Assembly (NCBI GenBank): GCA_963556195.1
Contig: OY744551.1
Coordinates: 2,394,501-2,458,500 of the forward strand
Direction: 5' to 3'
Source: Sepiola atlantica
Lineage: Eukaryota > Mollusca > Cephalopoda > Sepiida > Sepiolidae
Length of the DNA: 64,000 nucleotides
Part shown: in pieces, positions 54,793-64,000 of the stretch
How positions within the stretch are numbered: position 1 is the first letter of the stretch
Layout of the letters: the number at the start of each line of letters is the position of its first letter
Position numbers and translations under genes: made by a program
The notes under the pieces: generated by a model
The model's input: only the letters and a program-made list of their open reading frames with translations
What the model was told of the DNA's origin: nothing
Databases searched by the model: none

Positions 54793-54960
54793 ATGGCCCA
54801 AGACACAACATTAGGCGCCATGATCCACCAATTGATACCAGAAACCCGACAAATCGCTCGCAGAGTCGAGAAACTGACCAGAAAGATCATAAAAAGGGAG
54901 AACTCCGTGGTCTTCAATGACATAGGTCTAATAAACGACTTTCTGCCGAAATATACATAT
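54793..54960 (+). pseudogene. N-terminal fragment of a PLE-like protein
   Basis: The frame MAQDTTLGAMIHQLIPETRQ, IARRVEKLTRKIIKRENSVV, FNDIGLINDFLPKYT parallels the palindrome-encoded peptide at 52.1-52.5 kb ([12 protein letters not shown]...[18 protein letters not shown]). Both run into (TA)n directly after the PxYT motif. The similarity at protein level with diverged DNA implies past coding selection. Assignment to the N-terminal region of Penelope-like proteins is inference from the pattern and from the GIY-YIG relic at 5 kb. Confidence 0.5.
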
Positions 54961-55251
54961 ATATATATATATATATATATGTGTGTACACACATACACAA
55001 ATATATATATATATATGTGTGTACACACATACACAAACACACACATATATGTATATGTGTGTGTGTGTGTGTGTGCAGAAAGGGTAGATATATTTACAAA
55101 CCATTGTTTCATAAAAGTATTACTTTTTTGAGAAAACCATAACAATATGTTTGTTAAAATAAATAATATTTACTGTAATCTAAGCTTTCGAAAATTAGCA
55201 TTTTCAAAATTGTTGTTTTTATTATTTTATTTTATTTTGATCGTCCGATGT

Positions 55252-55326
55252 TACGTTGACTTTTTAGTCCGAAAGAAAAAATCCGGGGTGTCGGATTTTT
55301 TCTTTCTGACCAAGAAGTTCACGTAT
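55252..55326. mobile_element. Hairpin MITE, copy 3
   Basis: Arms GAAAGAAAAAATCCG and CGGATTTTTTCTTTC, loop GGGTGT. Confidence 0.65.
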
Positions 55327-55369
55327 TACAATTAGGAATCAAAACAGCGAATTGATTGAGACCACTAGA

Positions 55370-55870
55370 TCAACGAGTCAAACGAGCTGGAACAAAAACT
55401 GCAGTTAATAAATCATCACAATTCCGAAGAACACATGTCATAATAGTATTTATTAAAAAAAGGCCGAAACTAGCACCATGACGTCTGTAAGAGAGATGGT
55501 GCAGAGAAGAAAGAAAAGGGTTGAACCAATTACAGATATGTTTCTGCATTTTATCAAGAACCCTCGAATGGGACAGAGACTCACCAGCCCAATTATGCAA
55601 ACACTACTCCATACATGGTCTTATATTAGATTTGTAGAAAATAGCCTTATGTGTGAGAAAGTGTTTGGGGCGATAGATAGAACGCATTTTACCAGAAGCA
55701 GAAAAGGGCAATGGATCTAATGTATGAACTCCAAGAAAGATTTGATGAGAGAGAAAGACCAAGAAGTTTCAGAGTCGATTTCTCCTCAAGAGCAGAGCCC
55801 TCCATAAGAATTTCAGGAAGAAAAGGGACACGCCTACGATTTAAAGACACGAGTTGAATCTTAACTGGAT
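55370..55870 (-). mobile_element. LINE RT C-terminal relic, - strand
   Basis: On the - strand MHNWAGESLSHSRVLDKMQK, then SLHHLSYRRHGASFGLF match the YCCHIWAG...LLDKVQ...LSHRRNVDSLCLF block of the 8816 fragment, with stops. Confidence 0.65.
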
Positions 55871-56099
55871 GAAATGAAACAAAGGTAATGGATCTAATCT
55901 ATGAAATCTAAGAAAGGTTTGATAAGAGAGAAAGACCTAAACAATTAATTTATTAATAACGGACACGACATCGTGGCTGTCCAGGGATTTGTATTTTATT
56001 TACCTCCTATCCAGGACGGTAGACGTAAGATCTGGAAATAGTACGCTCTAGCCACCGGACATTTGTATATCTAACATCCAGTTCGCAGATAAAAACATC

Positions 56100-56470
56100 A
56101 AAATCCGCGAAATCTAGACTCGGAGTATCTTTAATAGACTGCCTAACAGAATATGCTCCGATGAACTTTCTCTACTAGACCACCTTCATTGTATATACGC
56201 CCCAACCAACCCACCAAGAAGCAAAATCTCACCCCTTCCTTGCTGAGGTTCCAAGATGCCGGAAAGCTTCCTACTCTGCTAGATTTTATCCTCGAACTGC
56301 TTGTATTTGTAATTCCTTTCTGCTCCTTGTTTCCCTACTGTACCAGCATGCAAAACTTTAAATGTAACGTAAACAAAATCTTGCTGCACAACTCCCAACT
56401 TATGGTGCCCCTATACATCTGGCCCTTAAGTCACATTAGCCCGTTGTATCTTAAATGTGAATCAAAGTAA
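56100..56470 (+). mobile_element. LINE 3' fragment, + strand
   Basis: TAGACTGCCTAACAGAATAT through CATGCAAAACTTTAAATGTA and the 3' end. Opposite orientation to the preceding LINE relic, as in intron 1 of gene B. Confidence 0.65.
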
Positions 56471-56599
56471 AATTGAATGTTCATGTCATTTATTTCTGAC
56501 AAGCTTAAGAGGGACTTTTTAGGGTCACAGTGGAATCTGTTTTTTTCTGTACGGCTCGGAATCTTAAACACTGATGAAAGAACAAGAATGATCAGTTGA

Positions 56600-57045
56600 T
56601 GGAACCCTAACCCTAACCATAACCATAACCATAACCATAACCCGTAACCCGTAACCCTAACCCTAACCCTAACCCTAACCCTAACACTTACCCTAACCCT
56701 AATCCTAACCCCTTACCCTAACCCTAACCCTAAACCTAAACCTAAACCTAAACCCGAACCCTAACCTGAACACTGACGAAAAAAACAAGAACGATCAGTT
56801 GATGGAGCCCTAACCCTAACCCTTACCCTTACCCTTATTCTACACCCTAAACCATGACCGTAAACCCTAACTCTTACCCTAACCCCTAAACTCTAAACCT
56901 TAAACCCGAACCCCAAACCTGAACCGTAACTCTAACCCTAACCTTAACCCTTTACCTGACCCTAACCCTAACCTTAAACCCTAAACCCGAACCCTAAACT
57001 CTAAACCCTAACCCAAACTCTAACCCTCACCATAACCCTAATACA
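56600..57045 (-). repeat. Interstitial telomere-like block, about 440 bp
   Basis: Degenerate CCCTAA repeats with variants CCATAA, CCCGAA, CCTTAA, CCCTAAA. It includes a duplicated non-telomeric segment (ACTGA.GAAA.AACAAGAA.GATCAG at 56570 and 56770). Confidence 0.93.
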
Positions 57046-57224
57046 CAAGGATGTTATGAGTCGCCTTGGATATCAGTCGGAAGAAATATCTACCTAAATA
57101 AAATACGATTATATAGACACACTCTTCCTGTGATACAAAAATGCGCGCCCCTTTTGTTAGAGCTAAATTTCCCCACATTAAAGGCCAGCTTTGTATCTGA
57201 CTTTTTTTTGCCTCGTCGGGAAGC

Positions 57225-57345
57225 AAACATATATACGATCATTTGTCGTTATTAAAGAGCAATGGGTGAGTTTTTATTTTCATAGCGCTTCGGTCGATAT
57301 CAACTCCGGCCTTCTTCAGGTGCCTATTTTCGAACTTTGTTTAAT
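57225..57345 (-). repeat. Fragment with CTGAAGAAGGCCGG...GACCGAAACG, as in the 15.2-kb palindrome
   Basis: The - strand reads ACCTGAAGAAGGCCGGAGTT then GATATCGACCGAAACGC. Resembles sequences at PLE ends. No stem III. Confidence 0.5.
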
Positions 57346-57349
57346 AGTA

Positions 57350-58620
57350 ACTCTGAGACATGTTTGTGGAACATCGGACTTCTTATTGAAATTCACCGAG
57401 ATTCGAAGATTATTAGGGAACAGGCGCCGAAACAGTAGTTATTTAAAAGTAATAAAATTATTGATAAATACTAATTGAAGTTTATGCAATGATATATATA
57501 TATAGTGTGAGAATAAGGATCAATGAAATTTACACCGATGACTAATTGTTAGATATTAAGACCGGGTGTACTGAAACGTCATCTGACAGAAGTAGGTGCA
57601 CTTGACATAGGTACGCACCTAGCCGAGAGAAAACAACATACCATGATTGATTGTCAAAAATAAAATAATCGTTGAGTGAAGTTGGGCACCTAGCTGCATA
57701 AAACAGATATAGTTGATTGTTCGAAATAAAAATCATCGTTGAAACTGCTTGCAAAAAGTTAGTGGCAGAAGGAAACACCTTGCCGTTAAATCAAACGGCC
57801 TGAGGCGTGTCTATGCTGACAGCGAAGTCCATGGTGGGCATTTGCAAGGGTAACATATTGTTAATTAATAAAAACACTAAATGGATAACGTCAGTCGATT
57901 GGCAATTTGGGCTCGAGAAAATCCACCTATCGAATTCCTGTGTGTGCATTTTGTTTCACACAAAACCCACACTCCTTCACTGCCACTGACAATTATGTTT
58001 TATCATTATATTTTCATATATAAGTGAGTTGTCATTTATTTAAAAATAACAGAAAAAAAGAATACTAATGTAAAAATGTTAAATAAAAATAACTCCACAA
58101 GACATGCTCAGTGCACGCATATGCCCTTGTCAAACTTTGTGTAAGTCCTGTCAAGACAGACATCGAGTGAGGGTAAAGGTTAGGGATTAGCATTAGACTT
58201 CAGGATATAGTTATGGTTCTGTTAGGGTTAGTTGTGGTTAGTGTTAAGTTAAAGGCAAAGTTTCGGTTAGGTTGTACAAAATTCCGAATAAACGCCACTG
58301 TGGAACGCATCGTGAAATGGTGAACAGCCATCTTTATGTTTATGGGGAAGTAGAAATATAAGGAATTTAGCAGCTTCGAAACTCTAGCTTTCTTTATTTT
58401 GTCATTTTGTCCTCACATTCCATGAGCGATGTTTCTGACAAAGGGAGATAATTGCTGTTTTCTGGGTCGGAATCTATCCATCTAACACTTATCGTTGGCT
58501 AGTTTTTGCTTACCTTGAAGTAGTTTTTTTACCTCTTTACATACAAGTGGCTTGATGCCTTGTTTGGAGCGACTTCCATAAAAAAAAAACGATATTTACA
58601 TAACATAAATGTATTCCATT
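57350..58620. other. Unassigned stretch with a third partial copy of the duplicated segment
   Basis: 58405-58560 (CTCACATTCCATGAGCGAT to TTTGCTTACC) matches 62306-62420 and part of 50020-50110. A few TTAGGG-like triplets lie at 58165-58230. No coding gene recognised. Confidence 0.55.
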
Positions 58621-58630
58621 GTGTTGAGTA

Positions 58631-58953
58631 TTGATTTACTCCTCTCCAGGAGTTAGGCACAAGGCCAGTTTTTATCTTACTCCCACAAGTAAGATGTGAC
58701 CCAAGGTAGGGTCAGGAAAGTGGGGTTTAAAAATTGCCTGGGCAGCTCCGTCGGCATTCCCCGGTAGAGGCGCCTCAGGCAGTAAGCAATAAACTTACTC
58801 CTCCCCAAAGAGGGGAGGCAAAGCCTGGGAGGTGGACCTCCCAGAACTGCACAGGACAGACCAATTGGCCGGCGTAAATCAAGACCCGAAGGCCAAGACA
58901 ACACCAGTATGGGGTGCAGTATCAATCGGAACAGATACTACACTTTGATCTTA
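58631..58953 (-). mobile_element. U2-snRNA-headed SINE, - strand, with perfect 10-bp target duplication
   Basis: The - strand starts CTAAGATCAAAGTGTAGTAT CTGTTC, has the same body (CCGGGGAATGCCGACGGAG) and ends GGAGAGGAGTAAATCAAT. GTGTTGAGTA occurs at 58621-58630 and 58954-58963. The head is truncated by about 12 bases. Confidence 0.88.
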
Positions 58954-58963
58954 GTGTTGAGTA

Positions 58964-59776
58964 AGTGTGATGGTGGTGTACGCTATTTCAGGAATAGATG
59001 TACTCTTCCAGAGACTATCAATAGAGATATGTAGAAGTGACATAGCGGAAGCCATGGCCACAGTACCGGACGCATACTTTATGTGACACACTATTTCTCT
59101 ATTTCTGTAAATACACTCTTGTAAATATACCACCGTGTGATCTTAATGATTATCAATCCTTCAAAGTCACGACACTAAGTAATAAAACGTGCTTCACCAC
59201 GTGTTGTATTTTGTTTGTTTTCTAGGGGGCGGGGTTCTTGTGACCGAGATTTCCGACAAACATCCAGGGTTGCTATAGACCCTATACATCTCCCATCTCT
59301 CGGCTTTTTCATCGGATGCGAGTATATTATTTAACTAATCAATGGGATCAGGTTGATATCGGCGAAACCCTTATTCATCGCCATATAAAATGCAGAATAA
59401 ACACCTCTGTGGAACGCATCGCGGAATGATTGACAGATATCTGTGTAAATTTATGTGAAGGCATAAATATACAGGTAACGATTTTTTTAATTATTTTTAT
59501 TTCAAACAATTAATGGAATTAGTGGATTCAATCCTTTTGCGAACTGCGATGCAGCATTCTCTCTGAGCGAGTTGAACCGGCTTCCTCGTTCGGAGGAAGT
59601 TTCTAGGGAATATTAAATTCACAATAGATTTCAAGTTGCATGTATATCCCGTTCAGAAGAGATGAAGACGATTTGTTTTTGCAGTTCTTTGCAGCGAGTT
59701 GTAGACGTCGTCCTACATACAGCGCTTTGTATTCCCAAATGGTAACCCATCTGGAACTGACCAAGCTCAATTTTTA
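58964..59776. other. Unassigned stretch
   Basis: 59385-59460 resembles 58280-58345 (GAATAAACACCTCTGTGGAA.GCATCG). No gene recognised. Confidence 0.45.
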
Positions 59777-60340
59777 GTTTACGAATAAAAAACCTTAATT
59801 CAGTATTAATAAAATCAATATAACTCGAAGAAAAATTAAATTCTCGAATTAAACAGTAATATTTCAGAAATAATACGATGCCGTTTTGAAATTTTGCACA
59901 TGTCTAATAATATCAATAATAAGGTATCCTAAATGTTAACAATTAAAAAAAATCTTTTAAAATATAGTTCTCACATGTTACGAAAAAAGACCCATAATTC
60001 CGTATTAATAAAATCAATATAACTCGAAGGAAAATTAAATTCTCGAATTAAATAGTACTATTTCAGAAATAATACGATGCGGTTTTGAAATGTTTGCACA
60101 TGTCTAATAATATCAATAATTAAAAATAATTAATTAATATAATATTTAGTGTAATAAATATATATCTGTTTTTTTTTGTTTTGTTTTGTTTTGGAATAAT
60201 TTGCTCTCATTTTCAAAAAATAATAAATGATGTTTATTTTAACTTTTTAACTTTTAAGTTAAAAAAATTAAATAAAAAATGAAAGATTACGAATTCATTA
60301 AAGTAATGCAAAATCAATAATTCAAAATAATTAATTAATA

Positions 60341-60780
60341 GAACAGTTTTTTAAATAAGTTAAATGTGTGTTTTTGTTGTTTTTTGCAAAACGATTTTTT
60401 TTAAAATATAGCATCTAATAATATCAATAATTCAAAATAATTAATTAATAGAACAGTTTTTTAAATAAGTTAAATGTGTGTTTTTGTTGTTTTTTGCAAA
60501 ACGATTTTTTTTAAAATATAGCATCTAATAATATCAATAATTCAAAATAATTAATTAACAGAACAGTTTTTTAAATAAGTTAAATGTGTGTTTTTGTTGT
60601 TTTTTGCAAAACGATTTTTTTTAAAATATAGCATCTAATAATATCAATAATTCAAAATAATTAATTAATAGAACAGTTTTTTAAATAAGTTAAATGTGTG
60701 TTTTTGTTGTTTTTTGCAAAACGATTTTTTTTAAAATATAGCATCTAATAATATCAATAATTCAAAATAATTAATTAACA
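60341..60780. repeat. Four tandem copies of a 110-bp unit
   Basis: Units start GAACAGTTTTTTAAATAAGT at 60341, 60451, 60561 and 60671 and are nearly identical. Copy 1 of the duplication has one unit (about 47318-47427). Confidence 0.95.
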
Positions 60781-61833
60781 GAACATTTATTGACATAAAT
60801 TAAATTTTGTTGTTTTCTTTGCAAAACGAACTTTTTTTACAAAATAATAAATTAAAACAGTTATGTTTTGGGGGTTATCTTGAATGAAACATATTAATTA
60901 GTCTAAAATTGTGAATTGTTTGAAAAAAGGAAAGACTTAACAATGATTTCCAAGTTATGAATAATCCTTTGGAGAATGCCCGTTTTCTTGGCCGGGGAAT
61001 ACAGTCACAGTAGCAGGAACAAGTTGACAATGATTTCCAAGTTAATGAATAATCCTTTGGAGAATAGCCGTGTTCTTGGCAGGGGAATAAAGTCACAATA
61101 GCAGGAACAAGTTAGCAATGATTTCCAAGTTAATGAATAATCCGATGAGGTTTAGTTTCTAATTACAGATGGACGCATGCGCATTAAGTTACGGATAACT
61201 TCCGGTCCTGATTGAAAGTATGTTCTTAACCCCACTATCAGTGACAACACCAGAAAATCTCGACTTAGTTGTTTATTATATTACGTAGGCCACGCCCCTA
61301 TTATATTACGTAGACCACGCCCCTACCTAACCTACACAATCATAGTATATATTTCAGTTGAAATCAACGGCTATGGACATACAACACAATAAAAATTAAA
61401 ATAGACATTATAATAACAACATGATAAATAAGCATCTGCTCTGTTTGATGCGTTACGGCGGGGATGGGAGAGGCTGGAAGGGGGACTTTAAGATGTGAGT
61501 CAGATGCCGGGTCATAACATTTAACTGGATCTAAGAGACCCCAAATGTAAAACACCCCTCCCTCTCTTCATTTGTGTAGTTGAACCTACATAGTTGACAG
61601 CTTTAGCTACTAGACTACGGGCGCTATTCGTAAATAATATCTTTAATGTGTTATATAAACATTGACCATCACTAGACAGTGCTTTATTTGTTTATTTACA
61701 AAGAGCTTCGTATTACACTAAATAGTAGGAGGAGATATCATTAACCACAGTGCTCAAACTGAGAAAGAAGGCTTATATTTCCATAGACAGACTGTTTAGC
61801 TGTATTACAGCTTTTCAGTGTGCATAGTTGGGA

Positions 61834-62062
61834 GGTGACGGTGGTTAAGTGGATAACGACACGGACTGAAGACCTGGGTGTTCCAAGTTCGAATCCAGTC
61901 GATTCTACAGTATCACTTCCCGTAAGTACCCGATGTCTTTCCAGAAAGATTTTTAACTAGAAAAACATCGGGGAAACTAATGCCAACACCAGAATCATCT
62001 GATTCACACGAAAGAAGAAGAAGAAGAAGAAGAAGAAGAAGAAGAAGAAGAAGAAGAAGAAG

Positions 62063-62092
<30 letters not shown>
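61834..62092 (+). mobile_element. tRNA-derived SINE with (AAG)n tail, copy 2
   Basis: Fuller head than copy 1: A-box 61841-61852, an anticodon-like CTGAAGA, and B-box AGTTCGAATCC at 61886-61896. (AAG)n tail 62012-62092. Confidence 0.65.
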
Positions 62093-62093
<1 letters not shown>

Positions 62094-62615
62094 GTGGATA
62101 GTTTATAATCGGCAACTAATAGGCCATAGATAACTGAGAAAGATTATGAAAATAGTTTGAAATTTACGTACTTATTCAAATAAGATTTACTTTGCTTATC
62201 CTGATGAAATATGATTGAACAATGATTATTGATCTGACTTTGCCCCGAATGAACGAAGATTAACCAGAATAAACCTGTCTAAGTTTACTTCTTTCTTGGA
62301 TTTAGTCCTCACATTCCATGAGCGATTTTTCTGACAAAGGGTGAATAATTACTGTTCTCTGAGTCGAAATCTATCCATCTAACACTTATTGTTGGCTAGT
62401 TTTTCACCTTGACGTAGTATTTTTTTAGCTCCGTACATCAAGTTTTGGCTGTTCTGCTCTCCGGCCTTCATCAGGTGTCCTGTATCGAACTCGGTAATTG
62501 TCTGTCTGGACTCTCGAACGCAATCCCTTTATTGTCACAAGGGTACCATGCTCGGATTCCATTTTTTTTTGGGGGGGGGGCTCTGGGACACACTCGTTAA
62601 TTCTCCGTTGTTTTC

Positions 62616-62690
62616 AGTTCTGCTGCTGCTACTGCTGCTGCTGCTACTGCTGCTGCTGCTGCTGCTGCTGCTTATCGCCGTATTGCTGCT
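62616..62690 (+). repeat. (CTG)n tract in duplication copy 2
   Basis: About 22 CTG/CTA triplets, shorter and purer than in copy 1. Confidence 0.9.
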
Positions 62691-63061
62691 GTCGCTGAAT
62701 GTTACGTTCACTGCCTTCGCCCAGGATTGAACTTAGCACTTCCAGATATCTGGCAACTTTTGAACCAACGGCTTAGACCTCACTAGGGCAATTAGGAATC
62801 AATTTTTTAACATCATACCTTGTCTGGAGCGATTCTCAATAAAAAAACTCTGCAGTCAAACTACTCGAACTATTAAATCATGTCACGGAAAGAATATCTG
62901 AATGTGGGGGCGTTCGGAATATGGTTTACGACGTTCAATTCAAGAAAGTCCAATTTCTTCTTAGACGAGGAAGATCGATCAGGGTGTCTAATCGAGCGTG
63001 ATGGAATTGGCAATGAGGATTGTTTTTTATTTCTTCTTTTTTCTTTTGCGTCGTCTGATGT

Positions 63062-63137
63062 TACGTAGACTTTTTAGTCAGAAAAAAACAAATCCAGGGT
63101 GTCAGATTTGTTCTTTCTGACTAAAACGTCTACGTAT
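63062..63137. mobile_element. Hairpin MITE, copy 4
   Basis: Duplicate of copy 1 through the segmental duplication, with one base fewer in the right arm. Confidence 0.65.
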
Positions 63138-63259
63138 TACAATGAGGTATCAAAACTTGATGGAGACAACTGAACAAACGAGTCTTAGTTTAGTCCTTTC
63201 TTGGATTAAAAGAAGTAGTTCTTTGATATGACCGAGGCGCTTCCTAATTTTAAAATTTT

Positions 63260-63720
63260 TTCTTGGGGGGGGGGTAAAATTTTTCTTTTTTCTCTTTCTT
63301 TTTCTAACTGAAAATATTACTATTCATGGGGAAGGGTAACAAAAAAATTTGGGGGGGCGGGGGGGTAAAAAAATTTTTTTTTTTCTTTTTCTAATTGAAA
63401 ATATTACTATTCATGGGGAAGGGTAACAAAAAAAATTTTGGTGGGGGGGGGGCGTAAAATTTTTTTTTTTTTTTTCAAACTGAAAACATTACTTTTCATG
63501 GGGAAGGGTAACAAATTTTTTTTTTTAGGGTGGGGGGGGGGTAAAAAAATTTTTTTTTTTTCTTTTTCTAACTGAAAATATTACTATTCATGGGGAAGGG
63601 TAAAAAAAAAAAAATTTGTGGGTGGGGGGGTAAAAATTTTTTTTTTTTTTTTCTTTTTCTAACTGAAAATATTACTATTCATGGGGAAAGGTAACAACAA
63701 AAAAAATTGGGGGGCGGGGG
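63260..63720. repeat. G/T-rich tandem array, duplication copy 2
   Basis: Same units as 50960-51420 with different homopolymer lengths. Confidence 0.9.
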
Positions 63721-64000
63721 TTACTTTGCAGTGTTTCTTTAGTCTGACAGGATTACATAAAAGTCACGTACAAGAGCTCAGCTCACAAGGTATGACCATG
63801 AACTTTCATTTGCTACATGTGTGACACAAGTTTCAAATGCAACATGAGTTCTAGGACAAAACAGAAATGGAACTCAGTCGAGCACCTTCCATGTAAATCA
63901 CGATAGAGTAGAGAAAGACTATCAACGGAGGAAGAAAGAAATGTTCGTTGTAGTGGCTGTAGCTAGACGAGTTTTTGCTTTGAATATTTGACAAGTGGGA

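Larger units (their letters stand above)
59777..64000. repeat. Segmental duplication, copy 2 (cut by window end)
   Basis: Collinear with 46763-51701. It lacks 17 of the 18 54-bp units and the second 119-bp repeat, but has extra 110-bp units and a longer uninterrupted (AAG)n. Confidence 0.92.

Overview
This window is animal nuclear DNA, almost certainly from a coleoid cephalopod and probably an octopus (species not provable from the window). It is AT-rich, packed with (TA)n microsatellites, minisatellites and retroelement debris. Its only convincing intact protein-coding genes are S-crystallins, the glutathione S-transferase-derived lens proteins of cephalopods.

Three S-crystallin genes lie head to tail on the + strand. 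Gene A (1150-2241) is cut by the window's left edge: only exons 5 and 6 are present. Gene B (16198-21627) and gene C (31995-43597) are complete. Each has six exons (133, 96, 116, 54, 108 and 165 bp of coding sequence) giving a 223-residue protein. Splice phases are identical, a TATA box lies about 110 bp upstream of the ATG, and a poly(A) signal lies 130-150 bp after the stop. The proteins are nearly identical while intron lengths differ widely: gene C is more than twice as long as B because its introns collected minisatellites, a threefold 445-bp repeat, a U2-headed SINE, palindromes and relic copies of its own exon ends.

Intergenic layout: 2.4-7.1 kb holds foldback repeats, an RTE-type LINE end and a decayed Penelope-like element (PLE) with a GIY-YIG region. 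8.3-9.8 kb is a terminal-inverted-repeat element with a nested LINE. 11.1-15.1 kb holds two tandem arrays. 22-28 kb holds LINE pieces, a foldback element with a telomere-like core and a three-unit U2-snRNA-headed SINE array. 28.1-31.4 kb is one long short-unit array ending just upstream of gene C. 43.8-64 kb contains no recognised protein-coding gene. It contains a segmental duplication (about 46.76-51.70 kb and 59.78-64.0 kb) in which different minisatellites expanded in each copy, a tRNA-His gene or pseudogene, an interstitial telomeric block and more PLE and LINE pieces.

The most interesting signal is a set of unrelated-looking dispersed repeats that each fit the type I hammerhead ribozyme plan (stem I, CTGANGA, stem II, GAAA, short stem III, cleavage-site A). 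One family shows compensatory changes in stem III, another keeps a full core and an internal loop in stem I. Hammerheads are known in PLEs and retrozymes, and PLE coding relics lie in the same window, so the likely source is a hammerhead-bearing retroelement population. None of this was computed; all structures were read by eye.
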